Source of the DNA: JAQUBU01 sp036677685
GTDB lineage: Bacteria > Bacillota > Syntrophomonadia > Syntrophomonadales > Syntrophomonadaceae
Assembly (NCBI GenBank): GCA_036677685.1
Contig: JAVBWA010000021.1
Span: 1-64,000 of the forward strand
Direction: 5' to 3'
Length of the DNA: 64,000 nt
The position numbers and the translations under genes are program-made. The notes below the pieces were generated by a model. It searched no databases. It was not told the DNA's origin and saw only the letters and a list, made by a program, of their open reading frames with translations. Shown piece by piece: positions 1 to 9,693 of this stretch (positions within the stretch are counted from its first letter, which is position 1; each line of letters starts with the position of its first letter).

Positions 1-2
1 TG

Positions 3-3000
3 ACCGCCCAGGATGGCAACAGCCAGGGCTACAACCTGACCATAACGAGAGCCGCATCTTCGGCCTGTCAAATAACCTCGGTAATCAACCCACCGGGGGC
101 CAGCATAAGCGGAACCAGCATAACCGCCAGCGTAGCCAACAGTGTGACCAGCGTAGACGTGGATGTGGAAGTCAGCCCCAACGCGACCTGGAGTTTGTAC
201 AGCGACAGCAGTTGTATAAGCGAGTTGGTGTATAAGCAGGTGACCCTGGATGTAGGAAATAACCAGAGCTATATACTGGTAACCGCACAGAACGGCGACA
301 GCCAGAAATATGACCTGACCATAAACCGGGCGGCTTCAGCTACCAAAGCAATAACAGCTTTTAACTTTAACGAGTTAAGCCCGGCAGTAAGCGGAAGCAT
401 AAACGAAGGAGTAAAAACCATAGCCCTTACGGTACCATATGGAACAAATGTAACTGCTCTGGTTCCGACCATAACCCATATAGGAGCAAGTGTATCACCA
501 GCCAGCGGAGTTGCACAGAACTTTAGCAGTCCGGTGACTTATATTGTAACAGCGGCGGATGGATCTTATCAGTCCTATACGGTGACTGCAACGGTTGCCC
601 TCAACAGCGCCTGCAGTATAAGCAACGTAATCAACCCGTCGGGGGCCAGTATAAGCGGAACCGATATAACCGCCAGCGTAGCCACCGACGTGACCAGCGT
701 GGCCGTGGATGTGGAAGTCAGTTCCAACGCGACCTGGAGTTTGTACAGCGACAGCAGTTGTCAGAACTCAATAACTGGCAACACAATTAGTCTCGATACG
801 GGCGCCAGCACCGCCTACATCCTGGTTACCGCGCAGAATGGCGACAACCAGGTTTACAACCTGACCATATACCGTGAGGCGCCTTTGCTGACCTCGCTGG
901 AAAACTATTCCTCGCCGTCAGCCGGCACGGCAGTGGGCACAAGCAAAATCAGCAGCCTCAGCCTGATCGACGGGGCCTACCAGTGGCAGGTCAAGGTGGG
1001 AGACGGAGCGTTTGCCGTACCCGCCCTGGACAGCGTTGACAACGATGCCGGCGCTTACACTGCGGAATCAAATATTACAGTCAGTGCCGGACAGCACGTT
1101 CTGCTGTTGGCCTGTGATGCTGCCGGCCAGGTAAAAGGTTATGCCGACATCATCATTGATTTTTCCATGATAGCGGTTCAGGAAGAAAGGCTGTTCAACA
1201 ATTGGAATGGAGAGGGGATAGCATCCAGTCCGCCCAATCCGACAAATTTTACTATCAATACGCCTTATGCGATAAGCTATATCGACACCTACCATAATAA
1301 CGCTAGTAATGGCGCTGTTCCTGGTAATATAAGCCTGCAAAGTCAGGATGGCACTGTCTACGGTCCCTGGGATACCTACGGAATTTCTGAATCAACTGTC
1401 ACAGGAAGAAGCGGTTGCTATTTAATATGGGTAATGAATAAAAAGGTGACAGGACAAAATGAGCCTTATACAAGCAGCCCGGGAATCGTGGCCCCCGGTA
1501 GCCAGTATCCGGTAATCCCGGCCGGGACTTACTCGGTCATTGATTCCTCGCCGTCTACCTGGTCATACAATAGCGGTTCTATTAACGCCGGATTCGCCCA
1601 GGTCAAAGGCTATGCTGTGGCATCGGCGCCGACTCCGCTTACGGCGGCCGCCATTAGCGGCACTGCTGTGGTCGGTGATCAATTAACAGCCGAATATACT
1701 CCGGCCGATGCGACCGCGAGTTATCAGTGGAGAAGTTGTGATACCGTGGACGGCGACTATTCAGACATTTCCGGGGCAACAGCCAGCACCTATACACTCG
1801 TTCAAGCTGATGCAGGCAAGTTCATTCGAGTTGTGGCGACCGGAACCGGCAGCTATGGAGGTTCGGTAACCAGTGCAGCAACCGCATCCGTCACAATGCT
1901 CATTAATTCGCTTGAGGATTTATATGCAGTAAGCAATAATCTTTCCGGCCAATATATCCTGATGCAGGATTTAGATTTTACTGAATCAACCAGTTACTCG
2001 AGTGGTTCGTTCAATACGGGATGGATATCCGGCGGAGCAGGCTGGACTCCGATCGGCGGTTTTACTGGTATATTTGACGGCAACGGGCATACCATTTCCA
2101 ATTTGTATATCAATTCCGCCAGCAGCAATTTAGGATTATTCTCTTCAATAAGTGGAACAGTAAAGAATCTGGGGTTGCTGAACGTATCCATTACGGGCAC
2201 GGGCGGGTCGTACGTTGGTGCTTTTGCGGGTAGCGATAGCGGGTTGATTACGAATTGCTATTCCACCGGCACTATATCCAGCACCGGTGATTTTGTCGGC
2301 GGGATTTCAGGTAGAAATGACGATGGAGCAATCACTGCTTGCAGTTCTAGTGTCGCTGTTTTAGGATGTAACAATGTAGGCGGCATTAGTGGCAAGGGCG
2401 GTCTAAACTACAGCGTGCCGTTAATACAGGACTGCTATTCGACCGGCAGCGTAACCGGAACGAATTACGTCGGAGGGCTTTTAGGTTATGGACCGACCGC
2501 AAGGATAGTCAGGTCATATGCTGCCGGTGCGGTCCAAGGTATGAATGGTGTCGGGGGTCTGGCCGGATACTATGACGATGGGGGTTATCCTTTACTTACA
2601 TATTTAGAGAATTCTTATGCCTTGAATCCTGCCGTTACATTAATCAGCGGCAGCGCAACGACCATCGGGCGTATTGCCGGTACCGGAAGTAGCGCAAACA
2701 TTTCCGGTTGTTTTGGCAATCAGAATATGAGCATTCCTTCATCTAATTCCGGGATTAACGGAACCGATATAACCCTCGAAAATGCCAAACTGATAGCATC
2801 ATATTCAGCATGGGGCGATAATATAGATACTATTTCCGGCAGCAGTACGGATAGCATCTGGGTTATCGACGAAGGAAATACCTTCCCGAGGTTAAGGGGG
2901 GGGCTACAATTTACGGCGGGGGGCACCGGGGTAACCTTCGAAACCAATATGCTTGCCGAAGGAAGTACCGGTACCAAGGAATGGAATTATATTTGTATCG

Positions 3001-3608
3001 ACAACGGAGCGGAAACTGGTCCCAATTACCTTACGATTACGGTTAATGATGGAGTGATAAATAGCGGCAATAACTTGGGGATAAACTCGTATATCAACCA
3101 GGTAACTTGTGACCCAGCCTATGTTGCCATGCGGCTTAAAACGGATATGGATGCCAACCCGACGCTTAGTGCGGCTTATGAGGTGTCTGACACGGCGGCC
3201 GGTTCAGGGACTGTTTCTATAATAGCCAAGGAAGCTTGGGCGGACCGGAATGTTACCATGCAGATAAGCAATTACAGTGGTGAGTTTGGGGTTCTGGTTA
3301 CGAATAATTTCGCCACAGAACAATGTGCCGGAGTACCCGGAGTCCACCAAGTAAATCAATTAACCATAACCCATGGTGCCGTTTATGATGGCTATTTACA
3401 GCTTACTTTTAATGATGGGAGCATTAATGTTGTCAAGACGATAACCGTTGCCACCGGGGAAACTCCGGCTACGATTGCCACGGCCTGCTACAATGCCCTC
3501 GCCGGTCAAATCGAAGGCTATACAATCAGCAATCCTTCGGACGGGGTGGTTGAGTTTTACAACAACTCGCTAGAGGGATACCTGGAGGTACAAATAACGA
3601 TTATATAA
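3..3608 (+). CDS. Large repeat-built surface protein, 5' end outside window
   Basis: The frame is open from base 3, so the gene enters from the left and about 1200 residues are visible. An approximately 85-residue module beginning Ala-Cys and ending near Tyr-x-Leu-Thr-Ile occurs at least twice (about bases 60-330 and 606-870). Between the copies lies a DUF5018/cadherin-like beta-sandwich. An Ig-like domain with a DAGKFIRVVATG motif follows (about 1630-1890). Next come several GLUG-type repeats (GGFTGIFDGNGHTISNL and GGISG/GGLLGYG motifs, about 2035-2680), then two related C-terminal beta-rich units. These families occur in secreted or cell-surface adhesin-like proteins. No sortase motif or membrane anchor is seen at the C-terminus, so any anchoring domain would lie upstream. 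The function is inferred; binding partner unknown. Confidence 0.85.
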   Translation, partial: TAQDGNSQGYNLTITRAASSACQITSVINPPGASISGTSITASVANSVTSVDVDVEVSPNATWSLYSDSSCISELVYKQVTLDVGNNQSYILVTAQNGDSQKYDLTINRAASATKAITAFNFNELSPAVSGSINEGVKTIALTVPYGTNVTALVPTITHIGASVSPASGVAQNFSSPVTYIVTAADGSYQSYTVTATVALNSACSISNVINPSGASISGTDITASVATDVTSVAVDVEVSSNATWSLYSDSSCQNSITGNTISLDTGASTAYILVTAQNGDNQVYNLTIYREAPLLTSLENYSSPSAGTAVGTSKISSLSLIDGAYQWQVKVGDGAFAVPALDSVDNDAGAYTAESNITVSAGQHVLLLACDAAGQVKGYADIIIDFSMIAVQEERLFNNWNGEGIASSPPNPTNFTINTPYAISYIDTYHNNASNGAVPGNISLQSQDGTVYGPWDTYGISESTVTGRSGCYLIWVMNKKVTGQNEPYTSSPGIVAPGSQYPVIPAGTYSVIDSSPSTWSYNSGSINAGFAQVKGYAVASAPTPLTAAAISGTAVVGDQLTAEYTPADATASYQWRSCDTVDGDYSDISGATASTYTLVQADAGKFIRVVATGTGSYGGSVTSAATASVTMLINSLEDLYAVSNNLSGQYILMQDLDFTESTSYSSGSFNTGWISGGAGWTPIGGFTGIFDGNGHTISNLYINSASSNLGLFSSISGTVKNLGLLNVSITGTGGSYVGAFAGSDSGLITNCYSTGTISSTGDFVGGISGRNDDGAITACSSSVAVLGCNNVGGISGKGGLNYSVPLIQDCYSTGSVTGTNYVGGLLGYGPTARIVRSYAAGAVQGMNGVGGLAGYYDDGGYPLLTYLENSYALNPAVTLISGSATTIGRIAGTGSSANISGCFGNQNMSIPSSNSGINGTDITLENAKLIASYSAWGDNIDTISGSSTDSIWVIDEGNTFPRLRGGLQFTAGGTGVTFETNMLAEGSTGTKEWNYICIDNGAETGPNYLTITVNDGVINSGNNLGINSYINQVTCDPAYVAMRLKTDMDANPTLSAAYEVSDTAAGSGTVSIIAKEAWADRNVTMQISNYSGEFGVLVTNNFATEQCAGVPGVHQVNQLTITHGAVYDGYLQLTFNDGSINVVKTITVATGETPATIATACYNALAGQIEGYTISNPSDGVVEFYNNSLEGYLEVQITII

Positions 3609-3801
3609 TTAGTCCTCGGGACGTTCTTAGCGTAACACTTTTTTCAACAGTTCTGAAAAAGTCAATAAAAGCGCACACCCAAAACATTGGCAGAATGTGG
3701 TAAATCGACTCCGCCGGCAAAACTTCAAGAGCAGGAAAGAACGCCGATAAGGACGGAGCCGCCTTGGCTCCCGAGGTCAGCCCGTGCGGCTGTAGAGCGC
3801 G

Positions 3802-4068
3802 TTATGCCGCCGCCTGAATCCGCTCCTGGAAGAGCTTTCGCTTAACAAACAGTGGAAGGTTTTGTTCATTTGGCGTATGCCTTCTTTTTTTATTGTAATA
3901 GCTTTCGATCCATTCAAAGATATAATGCCGGAGCTCAGTCTTCTTCATCTTATATACCGGCAGGCGATAGATAATATCTTTTTTCATTGTGGCAAAAAAG
4001 CTCTCCATTTGGGCGTTGTAAAAACAGTTTATAAATATCTGGTGCAAAAAAACATTTAATTTCCGCAA
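3802..4068 (-). pseudogene. IS3-family transposase C-terminal fragment
   Basis: The translated product contains YNAQMESFFATMKKD and IESYYNKKRRHTPNEQN, the end of the rve integrase core of IS3-family OrfB, including the catalytic Glu region. Only about 75 residues match. The N-terminal two thirds, with the first two Asp of the DDE triad, are absent, and the first 15 or so residues look like unrelated read-through. No orfA and no clear terminal inverted repeats are visible nearby. It is a dead remnant of an insertion sequence between the surface-protein gene and an AraC-type regulator. The flanking 3609-3801 holds no gene I can support. Confidence 0.8.
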
Positions 4069-4140
4069 GTAAAATCAAACAATGCAATTTCCATTACGCT
4101 ATCAATGTTATAGGGTGATTGAAACGAGGTGAGCAGACGA

Positions 4141-5109
4141 ATGTACGAGTGGCACAAGCAGATCCAAATAATCGTTGATGAAATTGACGAATGTATCAGA
4201 CATCATCACGATGAAGCACTAACGCTACGGTTTCTTTCTCGCAAATTGGGTTATTCTGAATTTCATACTACCAGAAAATTTAAGGAAATATCGGGTATGC
4301 AGTTTAGAGATTATTTACGGCTTAGAAAGTTAGCCTTTGCACTAAAAGAGGTTCGGGATAGTGAAAAAATCATTTTGGATATTGCTTTTGATTATGGTTT
4401 TTCGTCACATGAAGCTTTTACCAGAGCTTTCAAGGGAACATATGGTGTAACTCCAAGTGAATACCGAAAAAAGCCTAAGCCTGTCGTTCTTCGTACAAAA
4501 ATAAACCCTTTCGACCGCTACTTTTTAGGATTTGGAGAGATTGGTATGATGAAATCTACAGATGATGTTAAAATTTATTTTGTAACCATTCCCGCACACA
4601 AATTTTTGCACATTAAAAACTATGAGAGTAATGGGTATTGGGATTTTTGGCAAAAGCAAAGTCTTATTCCGGGACAGGACTGCGAAACAATTTGCGGCTT
4701 ACTCGATAGTATCAAGGGCAAATTGGATGACGATGGTGGGAGCGAATCTAACAGCGGCAGTGGTCAGATTATGGCGTACATTAATGACCCGGACGGTAGA
4801 CTCTGCGATTGGGGTATTCCACGTGCAGAGTGTTATGGTGTACGTCTTCCTTTTGATTATAAAGGCGAAGTACCACCACAAATGCTTATGATTGATGTTC
4901 CCGAAGCCGAGTATATTGTTTTTGAACATGGGCCATTTGATTATGAGCAGGAAAATCGTAGTGTAGAGGAAAAAATTGAAAAGGCAATGGCAACTTTTGA
5001 TTTTGCAGGCACTGGCTACTGTTTTGATACTTCTCCCGGTAGAATAATTTACTTTTATTATAATCCGGAACGGTTTTTTAAGTATATCAGACCAGTGCGG
5101 AAGTCATAA
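4141..5109 (+). CDS. AraC-family regulator with GyrI-like effector domain
   Basis: A DNA-binding transcription factor of about 322 residues. The N-terminal ~110 residues form the two helix-turn-helix units of the AraC family (FLSRKLGYSEFHTTRKFKE, then ILDIAFDYGFSSHEAFTRAFK and GVTPSEYRK). The rest is a GyrI-like/effector-binding domain of the SOUL-like fold, which in this family binds small hydrophobic or cationic compounds. The ATG at 4141 is preferred because GAGGTGAG lies at the right distance upstream; a GTG at 4129 is in frame but sits in that ribosome-binding site. It is monocistronic, with a long spacer on the right. Target genes and ligand cannot be read from the sequence. Confidence 0.85.
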   Translation: MYEWHKQIQIIVDEIDECIRHHHDEALTLRFLSRKLGYSEFHTTRKFKEISGMQFRDYLRLRKLAFALKEVRDSEKIILDIAFDYGFSSHEAFTRAFKGTYGVTPSEYRKKPKPVVLRTKINPFDRYFLGFGEIGMMKSTDDVKIYFVTIPAHKFLHIKNYESNGYWDFWQKQSLIPGQDCETICGLLDSIKGKLDDDGGSESNSGSGQIMAYINDPDGRLCDWGIPRAECYGVRLPFDYKGEVPPQMLMIDVPEAEYIVFEHGPFDYEQENRSVEEKIEKAMATFDFAGTGYCFDTSPGRIIYFYYNPERFFKYIRPVRKS

Positions 5110-5478
5110 TCGCAGGTCTGTTTTCATGACAGACAGCAAGAAAATAATAAGAATGCAAAATAACAAAAGATATTTTATATTACCAATGGCACAATATAAG
5201 TATTCTTTTTAGTTTTTCTTACCATTTACCCTTGCTTCTTAGTAATTTCCATTATAGAGGAGATTGTAAGCATTGTCTTTAGTAGCCTATTGTCACATTA
5301 TTCTTATTTAACGACACACAAAGCAAGGAGAAACTACCTAGCCCTATTGCACATGACAATGAAGATACGCAGCAATCCAAGGATATGTATAAGGATGAAA
5401 ATTTAGCGTGTTAGCTTTCTTGTTCTTCTGGTTCTAGAAGAAGGTTGATAAGTTTTCGAAAATATTTCTCTAAAATGA
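5110..5478. other. Intergenic region without a supported gene
   Basis: An AT-rich spacer between the AraC and MerR genes. It carries only very short frames and no protein I recognise. A small dyad, TTCTTCT-n6-AGAAGAA, lies near 5430-5449. The right end runs into the MerR-type promoter. It could hold a decayed gene, but I see no family match. Confidence 0.5.
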
Positions 5479-5509
5479 TTGACACTCCTGTTACGGTAGG
5501 ATTTAGAAT
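5479..5509 (+). promoter_or_regulatory. MerR-type promoter with 19-bp spacer
   Basis: TTGACA (5479-5484) and TAGAAT (5504-5509) are separated by 19 bp. This over-long spacer is typical of promoters activated by MerR-family proteins, which untwist the DNA to realign the two boxes. The spacer holds an imperfect dyad, TCCTGTTACGGTAGGA, where the dimer would bind. It lies 35 bp upstream of the MerR gene, suggesting autoregulation. Confidence 0.7.
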
Positions 5510-5543
5510 CAATTCATAAATCAAATATGCGCATAGGAGATTT

Positions 5544-6371
5544 ATGATAATGTACAAAATAGGTGTCTTTTCAAAAATGAATAGAGTAACGGTAAAAACC
5601 CTAAGACATTACGATGACATTGGGCTTCTTAAACCATGCCATGTAGATCAAGCAACTGGATACCGGTATTATTCATCAGATCAGTTATTGAGTCTGCACA
5701 AAATATTAGCACTTAAGCAGATCGGATTTTCGCTTAGTGAAATAATTGAAGTGATGGACAAGAATATGTCCATGGACCGAATGATTGATTATTTGGAAGG
5801 GAAACAGGCCGCTATATCTAAAACTATTGAAGATGAGCAAGTAAAACTCAAGCAAATTCAATCATATCTAAAAAACCTAAAACAGGAGGTTGTATTTACA
5901 ATGCATAATGTTGTTTTGAAGGAACTTCCAGAAGTTATTGTAGCTTCTATGAGAAAGATAATCCCGGACTATGAAGCATTTAACACTATTTACCCTGAGA
6001 TGGGGGAATATATGAAACAACAGAATGTTAAATGTGCAACACCGGGTTATTGCTTTACTCTTTACCACGATGGCGAATATAAGGAATCAGATATTGATGT
6101 GGAGATTTGTGAATCAGTTACTGATTTTGGTGAAGACTCAGATCAAGTGAAGTTTAAGAGATTAGAGGCAGTTAAGATGGCTGCGTGTGTTATTCATAAA
6201 GGACCCTACAATACTATAGGATTGGCATACGGCGCAATAACAAAATGGATAGAAGGAAACGGGTATGAAATAATTGGATTACCGAGGGAATCATACATTG
6301 ACGGTATTTGGAACAAAGAAAACCCGGAGGATTGGCTAACAGAAATACAGATTCCGATTAAGCTTAAATAA
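5544..6371 (+). CDS. MerR-family regulator with GyrI-like effector domain
   Basis: A 275-residue transcriptional regulator. Residues 1-70 are the winged-helix MerR domain (YKIGVFSKMNRVTVKTLRHY, then GLLKP and TGYRYY). A dimerisation coiled coil follows (about 75-120), then a GyrI-like ligand domain like that of BmrR/BltR multidrug sensors. GGAG lies just upstream; the ATG at 5550 is an alternative two codons in. The promoter above has the spacing expected of its own operator. No transporter gene sits beside it, so the regulated efflux or detoxification gene is unknown. A terminator follows directly. Confidence 0.88.
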   Translation: MIMYKIGVFSKMNRVTVKTLRHYDDIGLLKPCHVDQATGYRYYSSDQLLSLHKILALKQIGFSLSEIIEVMDKNMSMDRMIDYLEGKQAAISKTIEDEQVKLKQIQSYLKNLKQEVVFTMHNVVLKELPEVIVASMRKIIPDYEAFNTIYPEMGEYMKQQNVKCATPGYCFTLYHDGEYKESDIDVEICESVTDFGEDSDQVKFKRLEAVKMAACVIHKGPYNTIGLAYGAITKWIEGNGYEIIGLPRESYIDGIWNKENPEDWLTEIQIPIKLK

Positions 6372-6388
6372 TGATATGCAATTGGATG

Positions 6389-6420
6389 AAGAGTCGCCAA
6401 AACGGTGGCTCTTTTTCTTT
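6389..6420 (+). terminator. Rho-independent terminator after merR gene
   Basis: AGAGTCGCC and GGTGGCTCT pair (with wobbles) around an AAAAC loop and are followed by TTTTTCTTTTT. It closes the single-gene MerR transcript. Confidence 0.8.
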
Positions 6421-6547
6421 TTAGGTATGAGCCTTTGCTGTACAGTCCAATTATTATGTTTAGCATAGCATCATTACAGACATTTTGTTAACGCTATGCC
6501 CACAAAATGAATACACTATAAAAAAGTAGTGAAGAGAGGTTATTTTA

Positions 6548-7618
6548 GTGGGGACTAGAGGAAAAATCCGCTATGTGTTCACCAGCAGCCATACCAGCTC
6601 GGGATTTCATACCTTCATTCCTGATTTATTACAGGGGATTAAGAACGTTTATGTACTGAAAGGCTCAGTGGGAACCGGTAAATCAAGTTTTATCAGACAA
6701 CTGGGAGAATCCGTGGCTCGACTGGGCTATGAAGTGGAATTGTGGATTTCCGCTCTGGACCCGGTTAGTCCCGAAGGGTTGTTTATTCCCCAATTGGATA
6801 CCGCCGTAGTGAACGGGAGCTTGCCTGAGATGGCAGCCACCTTTTGCTGTGGAGAATCTGGTGAAATAATCAACCTGGATGATTTCCTGGATAAAGCGGC
6901 TACGGATTCCCGTCATGAGCAAATAATGGAACTCGTGCTCAGAGTAGAAAAGCAGAGTGACAAAGCCTATAATATTCTAAAGAAGGCCCTAGCGATGAAG
7001 AACCAGATTAGGCAATCATATGCAGAACATTTAAATATGGGGAAAATTCAACAAGTAATCGATCGAATCGGGAGCGAGATGCTAAATTTGCCGGTACGCG
7101 AAAAACACTACTTTGCCAGTGCGGTGACCGCCGATGGTGTGATAGATTATGTGGATGAATTGAGCGGCGATTGCCCAAAACGCTATATACTGAGAGGACC
7201 GGACGGAAGCGGGAAATCGATAATTATCAACGAAATGGCTGCCCGAGCCAGTGAGCAAGGGCATTCACTGGAGTTTTACCACTCTAGTCTGGATTACGAA
7301 GATATTACCATGTTGATAATCCGTGATTTGCAGACTGCCCTTATAAATGTTGGAAATATGGAAATAATTAAGAAACCTGGGGACACAGTTATCGATATGA
7401 GTATTGCTCTTAATGAATATGTACCGGATATAGATAGTTTGGAGAATGCCGGGGCTTATCGAAGTTATGCAAACCAAATGCAACAAGCTCAAAAATTATT
7501 GGAGGGCGCCCAGGATTCTCTGCAAGGCTTAAAGAAAATATATGCCCGCAACGTGGACTTTAAACTTGTTAATCAAAAACGGGAAGAGATCAGAAAAAAA
7601 CTATGCGAACGCAATTAG
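6548..7618 (+). CDS. Double P-loop ATPase of the PRK06851 type
   Basis: 356 residues with two nucleotide-binding halves. The first has the Walker A motif GSVGTGKSS near residue 40; the second has GPDGSGKSI near residue 220. The overall pattern fits an uncharacterised Firmicute ATPase family often annotated as PRK06851, a recollection not checked by search. The start is GTG at 6548 behind GAGAGG. It is transcribed towards uvrB, with 74 bp between them, so co-expression is possible but not shown. No membrane segment or partner domain is seen, and the biological role is unknown. Confidence 0.6.
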   Translation: MGTRGKIRYVFTSSHTSSGFHTFIPDLLQGIKNVYVLKGSVGTGKSSFIRQLGESVARLGYEVELWISALDPVSPEGLFIPQLDTAVVNGSLPEMAATFCCGESGEIINLDDFLDKAATDSRHEQIMELVLRVEKQSDKAYNILKKALAMKNQIRQSYAEHLNMGKIQQVIDRIGSEMLNLPVREKHYFASAVTADGVIDYVDELSGDCPKRYILRGPDGSGKSIIINEMAARASEQGHSLEFYHSSLDYEDITMLIIRDLQTALINVGNMEIIKKPGDTVIDMSIALNEYVPDIDSLENAGAYRSYANQMQQAQKLLEGAQDSLQGLKKIYARNVDFKLVNQKREEIRKKLCERN

Positions 7619-7692
7619 ATTTTAATGAAGCATTAAGCAGGTTTAAGGGGATGGCATACACATGTGAAATAATATTATGAGAGGCACAAATT

Positions 7693-9693
7693 ATGAGTGA
7701 GTTTAAACTACATTCAGCATATCAAGCAACCGGCGACCAGCCTCAAGCGATCAAGAAGCTGGTGGCGGGACTGTCTGCCGCTTATCCCCAGCAGACCTTG
7801 CTGGGGGTTACGGGTTCCGGAAAAACCTATACGATGGCCCAGATTATTGCGGCTGTCCAGCGGCCTACATTGGTAATGGCTCCCAACAAGACTCTGGCCG
7901 GTCAATTATATTCGGAATTTAAGCAATTTTTCCCGGAAAATGCTGTTGAGTATTTTATCAGTTATTATGATTATTACCAGCCTGAAGCCTATGTTCCTCA
8001 AACCGATACCTATATCGAGAAAGATTCTTCGATTAATGATGAGATAGACAAACTGCGTCATTCTGCGACCGCAGCTTTGCTGGAAAGACGGGATGTCATA
8101 ATCGTAGCCAGTGTTTCCTGTATATACGGCCTGGGAGCTCCCCAGGATTATTATGCCATGGCCGTTTCATTACGGGATTCCATGGAGATTCCCCGGGACC
8201 AACTGCTCAAGCGTCTGGTGGAAAACCATTATGAGAGAAATGAATTAGCCTTTACCCGGGGCACCTTTCGGGTCAGAGGCGATGTAGTGGAGATTTTTCC
8301 GGCTTCCAATGGTGAAAATGCGATTCGTGTGGAATTCTTTGGTGATGAAATCGAGCGCATGATTGAATTCAATGCCCTGACCGGTGAAGTGCTGGGACGC
8401 CGGCTGCATGTCATGATATTTCCGGCTTCCCACTTTGTTACTACCCGTGATAACATGCTGGCCGCCGCCAGTTCAATTGAAGAAGAATTAGCCGGTCAGC
8501 TGGAGCGGTTTAAGAACGAAGGCAAGCTTTTGGAAGCCCAGCGCATTGAACAGCGCACCAGATTCGATTTGGAAATGATCCGGGAAATAGGATACTGTAA
8601 AGGAATTGAAAACTATTCGCGCTATATTACAGGACGAGCCCCTGGTGAACCGCCTTATACCTTGATCGATTTCTTTCCCCCGGATTTCTTGCTGTTTATG
8701 GATGAATCCCACATTTCGGTTCCCCAGGTCAGAGGGATGTATGAAGGTGATCGTTCCCGCAAGCAAAATCTGGTTGACTACGGCTTTCGGCTGCCCTCGG
8801 CCCTGGACAACCGGCCCCTGAAGTTTAGTGAATTTGAGCAAAAAATCAAGCAGGTAGTCTATGTGAGCGCTACTCCGGCGGATCATGAACTGAAGTACAG
8901 CAAAGCTACGGTGGAGCAAATTATCCGCCCGACCGGGCTGGTGGACCCGGAAGTGGAAGTACGGCCCACAGCAGGGCAAATTGATGATTTGATGGCCGAA
9001 ATTTGGGAGCGGGTCAATAAAGGCTACCGGGTTCTGGTGACTACCCTGACCAAGAAAATGGCCGAGGACCTTTGCGATTATTTCGATGAGGCCGGTATCA
9101 AGGTGCGCTATCTGCACTCCGATGTTGAAGCCCTGCAGCGCCTGGAGATTTTGCGCGAACTTCGGGCCGGGGTTTTTGATGTACTGGTCGGTATAAACCT
9201 GCTCCGGGAGGGCCTGGATTTACCCGAGGTGGCTTTAGTGGCCATATTGGATGCGGACAAGGAAGGTTTTCTGCGTTCAGGGCGTTCATTGATTCAGACC
9301 ATCGGCCGGGCAGCCCGCAATGCGGACGGCAAGGTAATAATGTACGCCGACCGGATTACGCCTTCGATGCAGTTGGCTTTGGATGAAACCAACCGGCGGC
9401 GCTTGATTCAAATGGAGTACAACCAACTGCATAATATAACCCCGGAAAGCATCAAAAAGGCCATATATGCCAGCGTGGAAGCCACTATTGCCGAACCACC
9501 GGCGGCCTATGATACGGGCAGCATACAAAACATGAGCCGGGAAGAACGAATGCACTTGATCAAGGAAATGGAAATAGATATGCGCAAAGCCGCCGAAAGC
9601 CTGGAATTTGAACGGGCGGCCCAGTTAAGGGATATGATCCGGGAGCTGCAGCAGCCGCCCCGGAAAAAGAAGAGTCGGGGAGGACCACGGTGA
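7693..9693 (+). CDS. uvrB: Excinuclease ABC subunit B
   Basis: 666 residues, full length for UvrB, the helicase-like damage-verification subunit of nucleotide excision repair. Walker A is GVTGSGKT at residues 38-45. The damage-inserted beta-hairpin YYDYYQPEAYVP follows near residue 95. The helicase motif DESH is near 338, motif VI (QTIGRAARN) is near 540, and a C-terminal UVR coiled coil (about 625-660) contacts UvrC. It overlaps uvrA by four bases (GTGA), indicating translational coupling. Confidence 0.97.
   Translation: MSEFKLHSAYQATGDQPQAIKKLVAGLSAAYPQQTLLGVTGSGKTYTMAQIIAAVQRPTLVMAPNKTLAGQLYSEFKQFFPENAVEYFISYYDYYQPEAYVPQTDTYIEKDSSINDEIDKLRHSATAALLERRDVIIVASVSCIYGLGAPQDYYAMAVSLRDSMEIPRDQLLKRLVENHYERNELAFTRGTFRVRGDVVEIFPASNGENAIRVEFFGDEIERMIEFNALTGEVLGRRLHVMIFPASHFVTTRDNMLAAASSIEEELAGQLERFKNEGKLLEAQRIEQRTRFDLEMIREIGYCKGIENYSRYITGRAPGEPPYTLIDFFPPDFLLFMDESHISVPQVRGMYEGDRSRKQNLVDYGFRLPSALDNRPLKFSEFEQKIKQVVYVSATPADHELKYSKATVEQIIRPTGLVDPEVEVRPTAGQIDDLMAEIWERVNKGYRVLVTTLTKKMAEDLCDYFDEAGIKVRYLHSDVEALQRLEILRELRAGVFDVLVGINLLREGLDLPEVALVAILDADKEGFLRSGRSLIQTIGRAARNADGKVIMYADRITPSMQLALDETNRRRLIQMEYNQLHNITPESIKKAIYASVEATIAEPPAAYDTGSIQNMSREERMHLIKEMEIDMRKAAESLEFERAAQLRDMIRELQQPPRKKKSRGGPR

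Noticed and set aside
8488..9117. 209-codon open frame antisense to uvrB
   Set aside because: Lies wholly inside uvrB on the other strand, has no recognisable domain and no ribosome-binding site.
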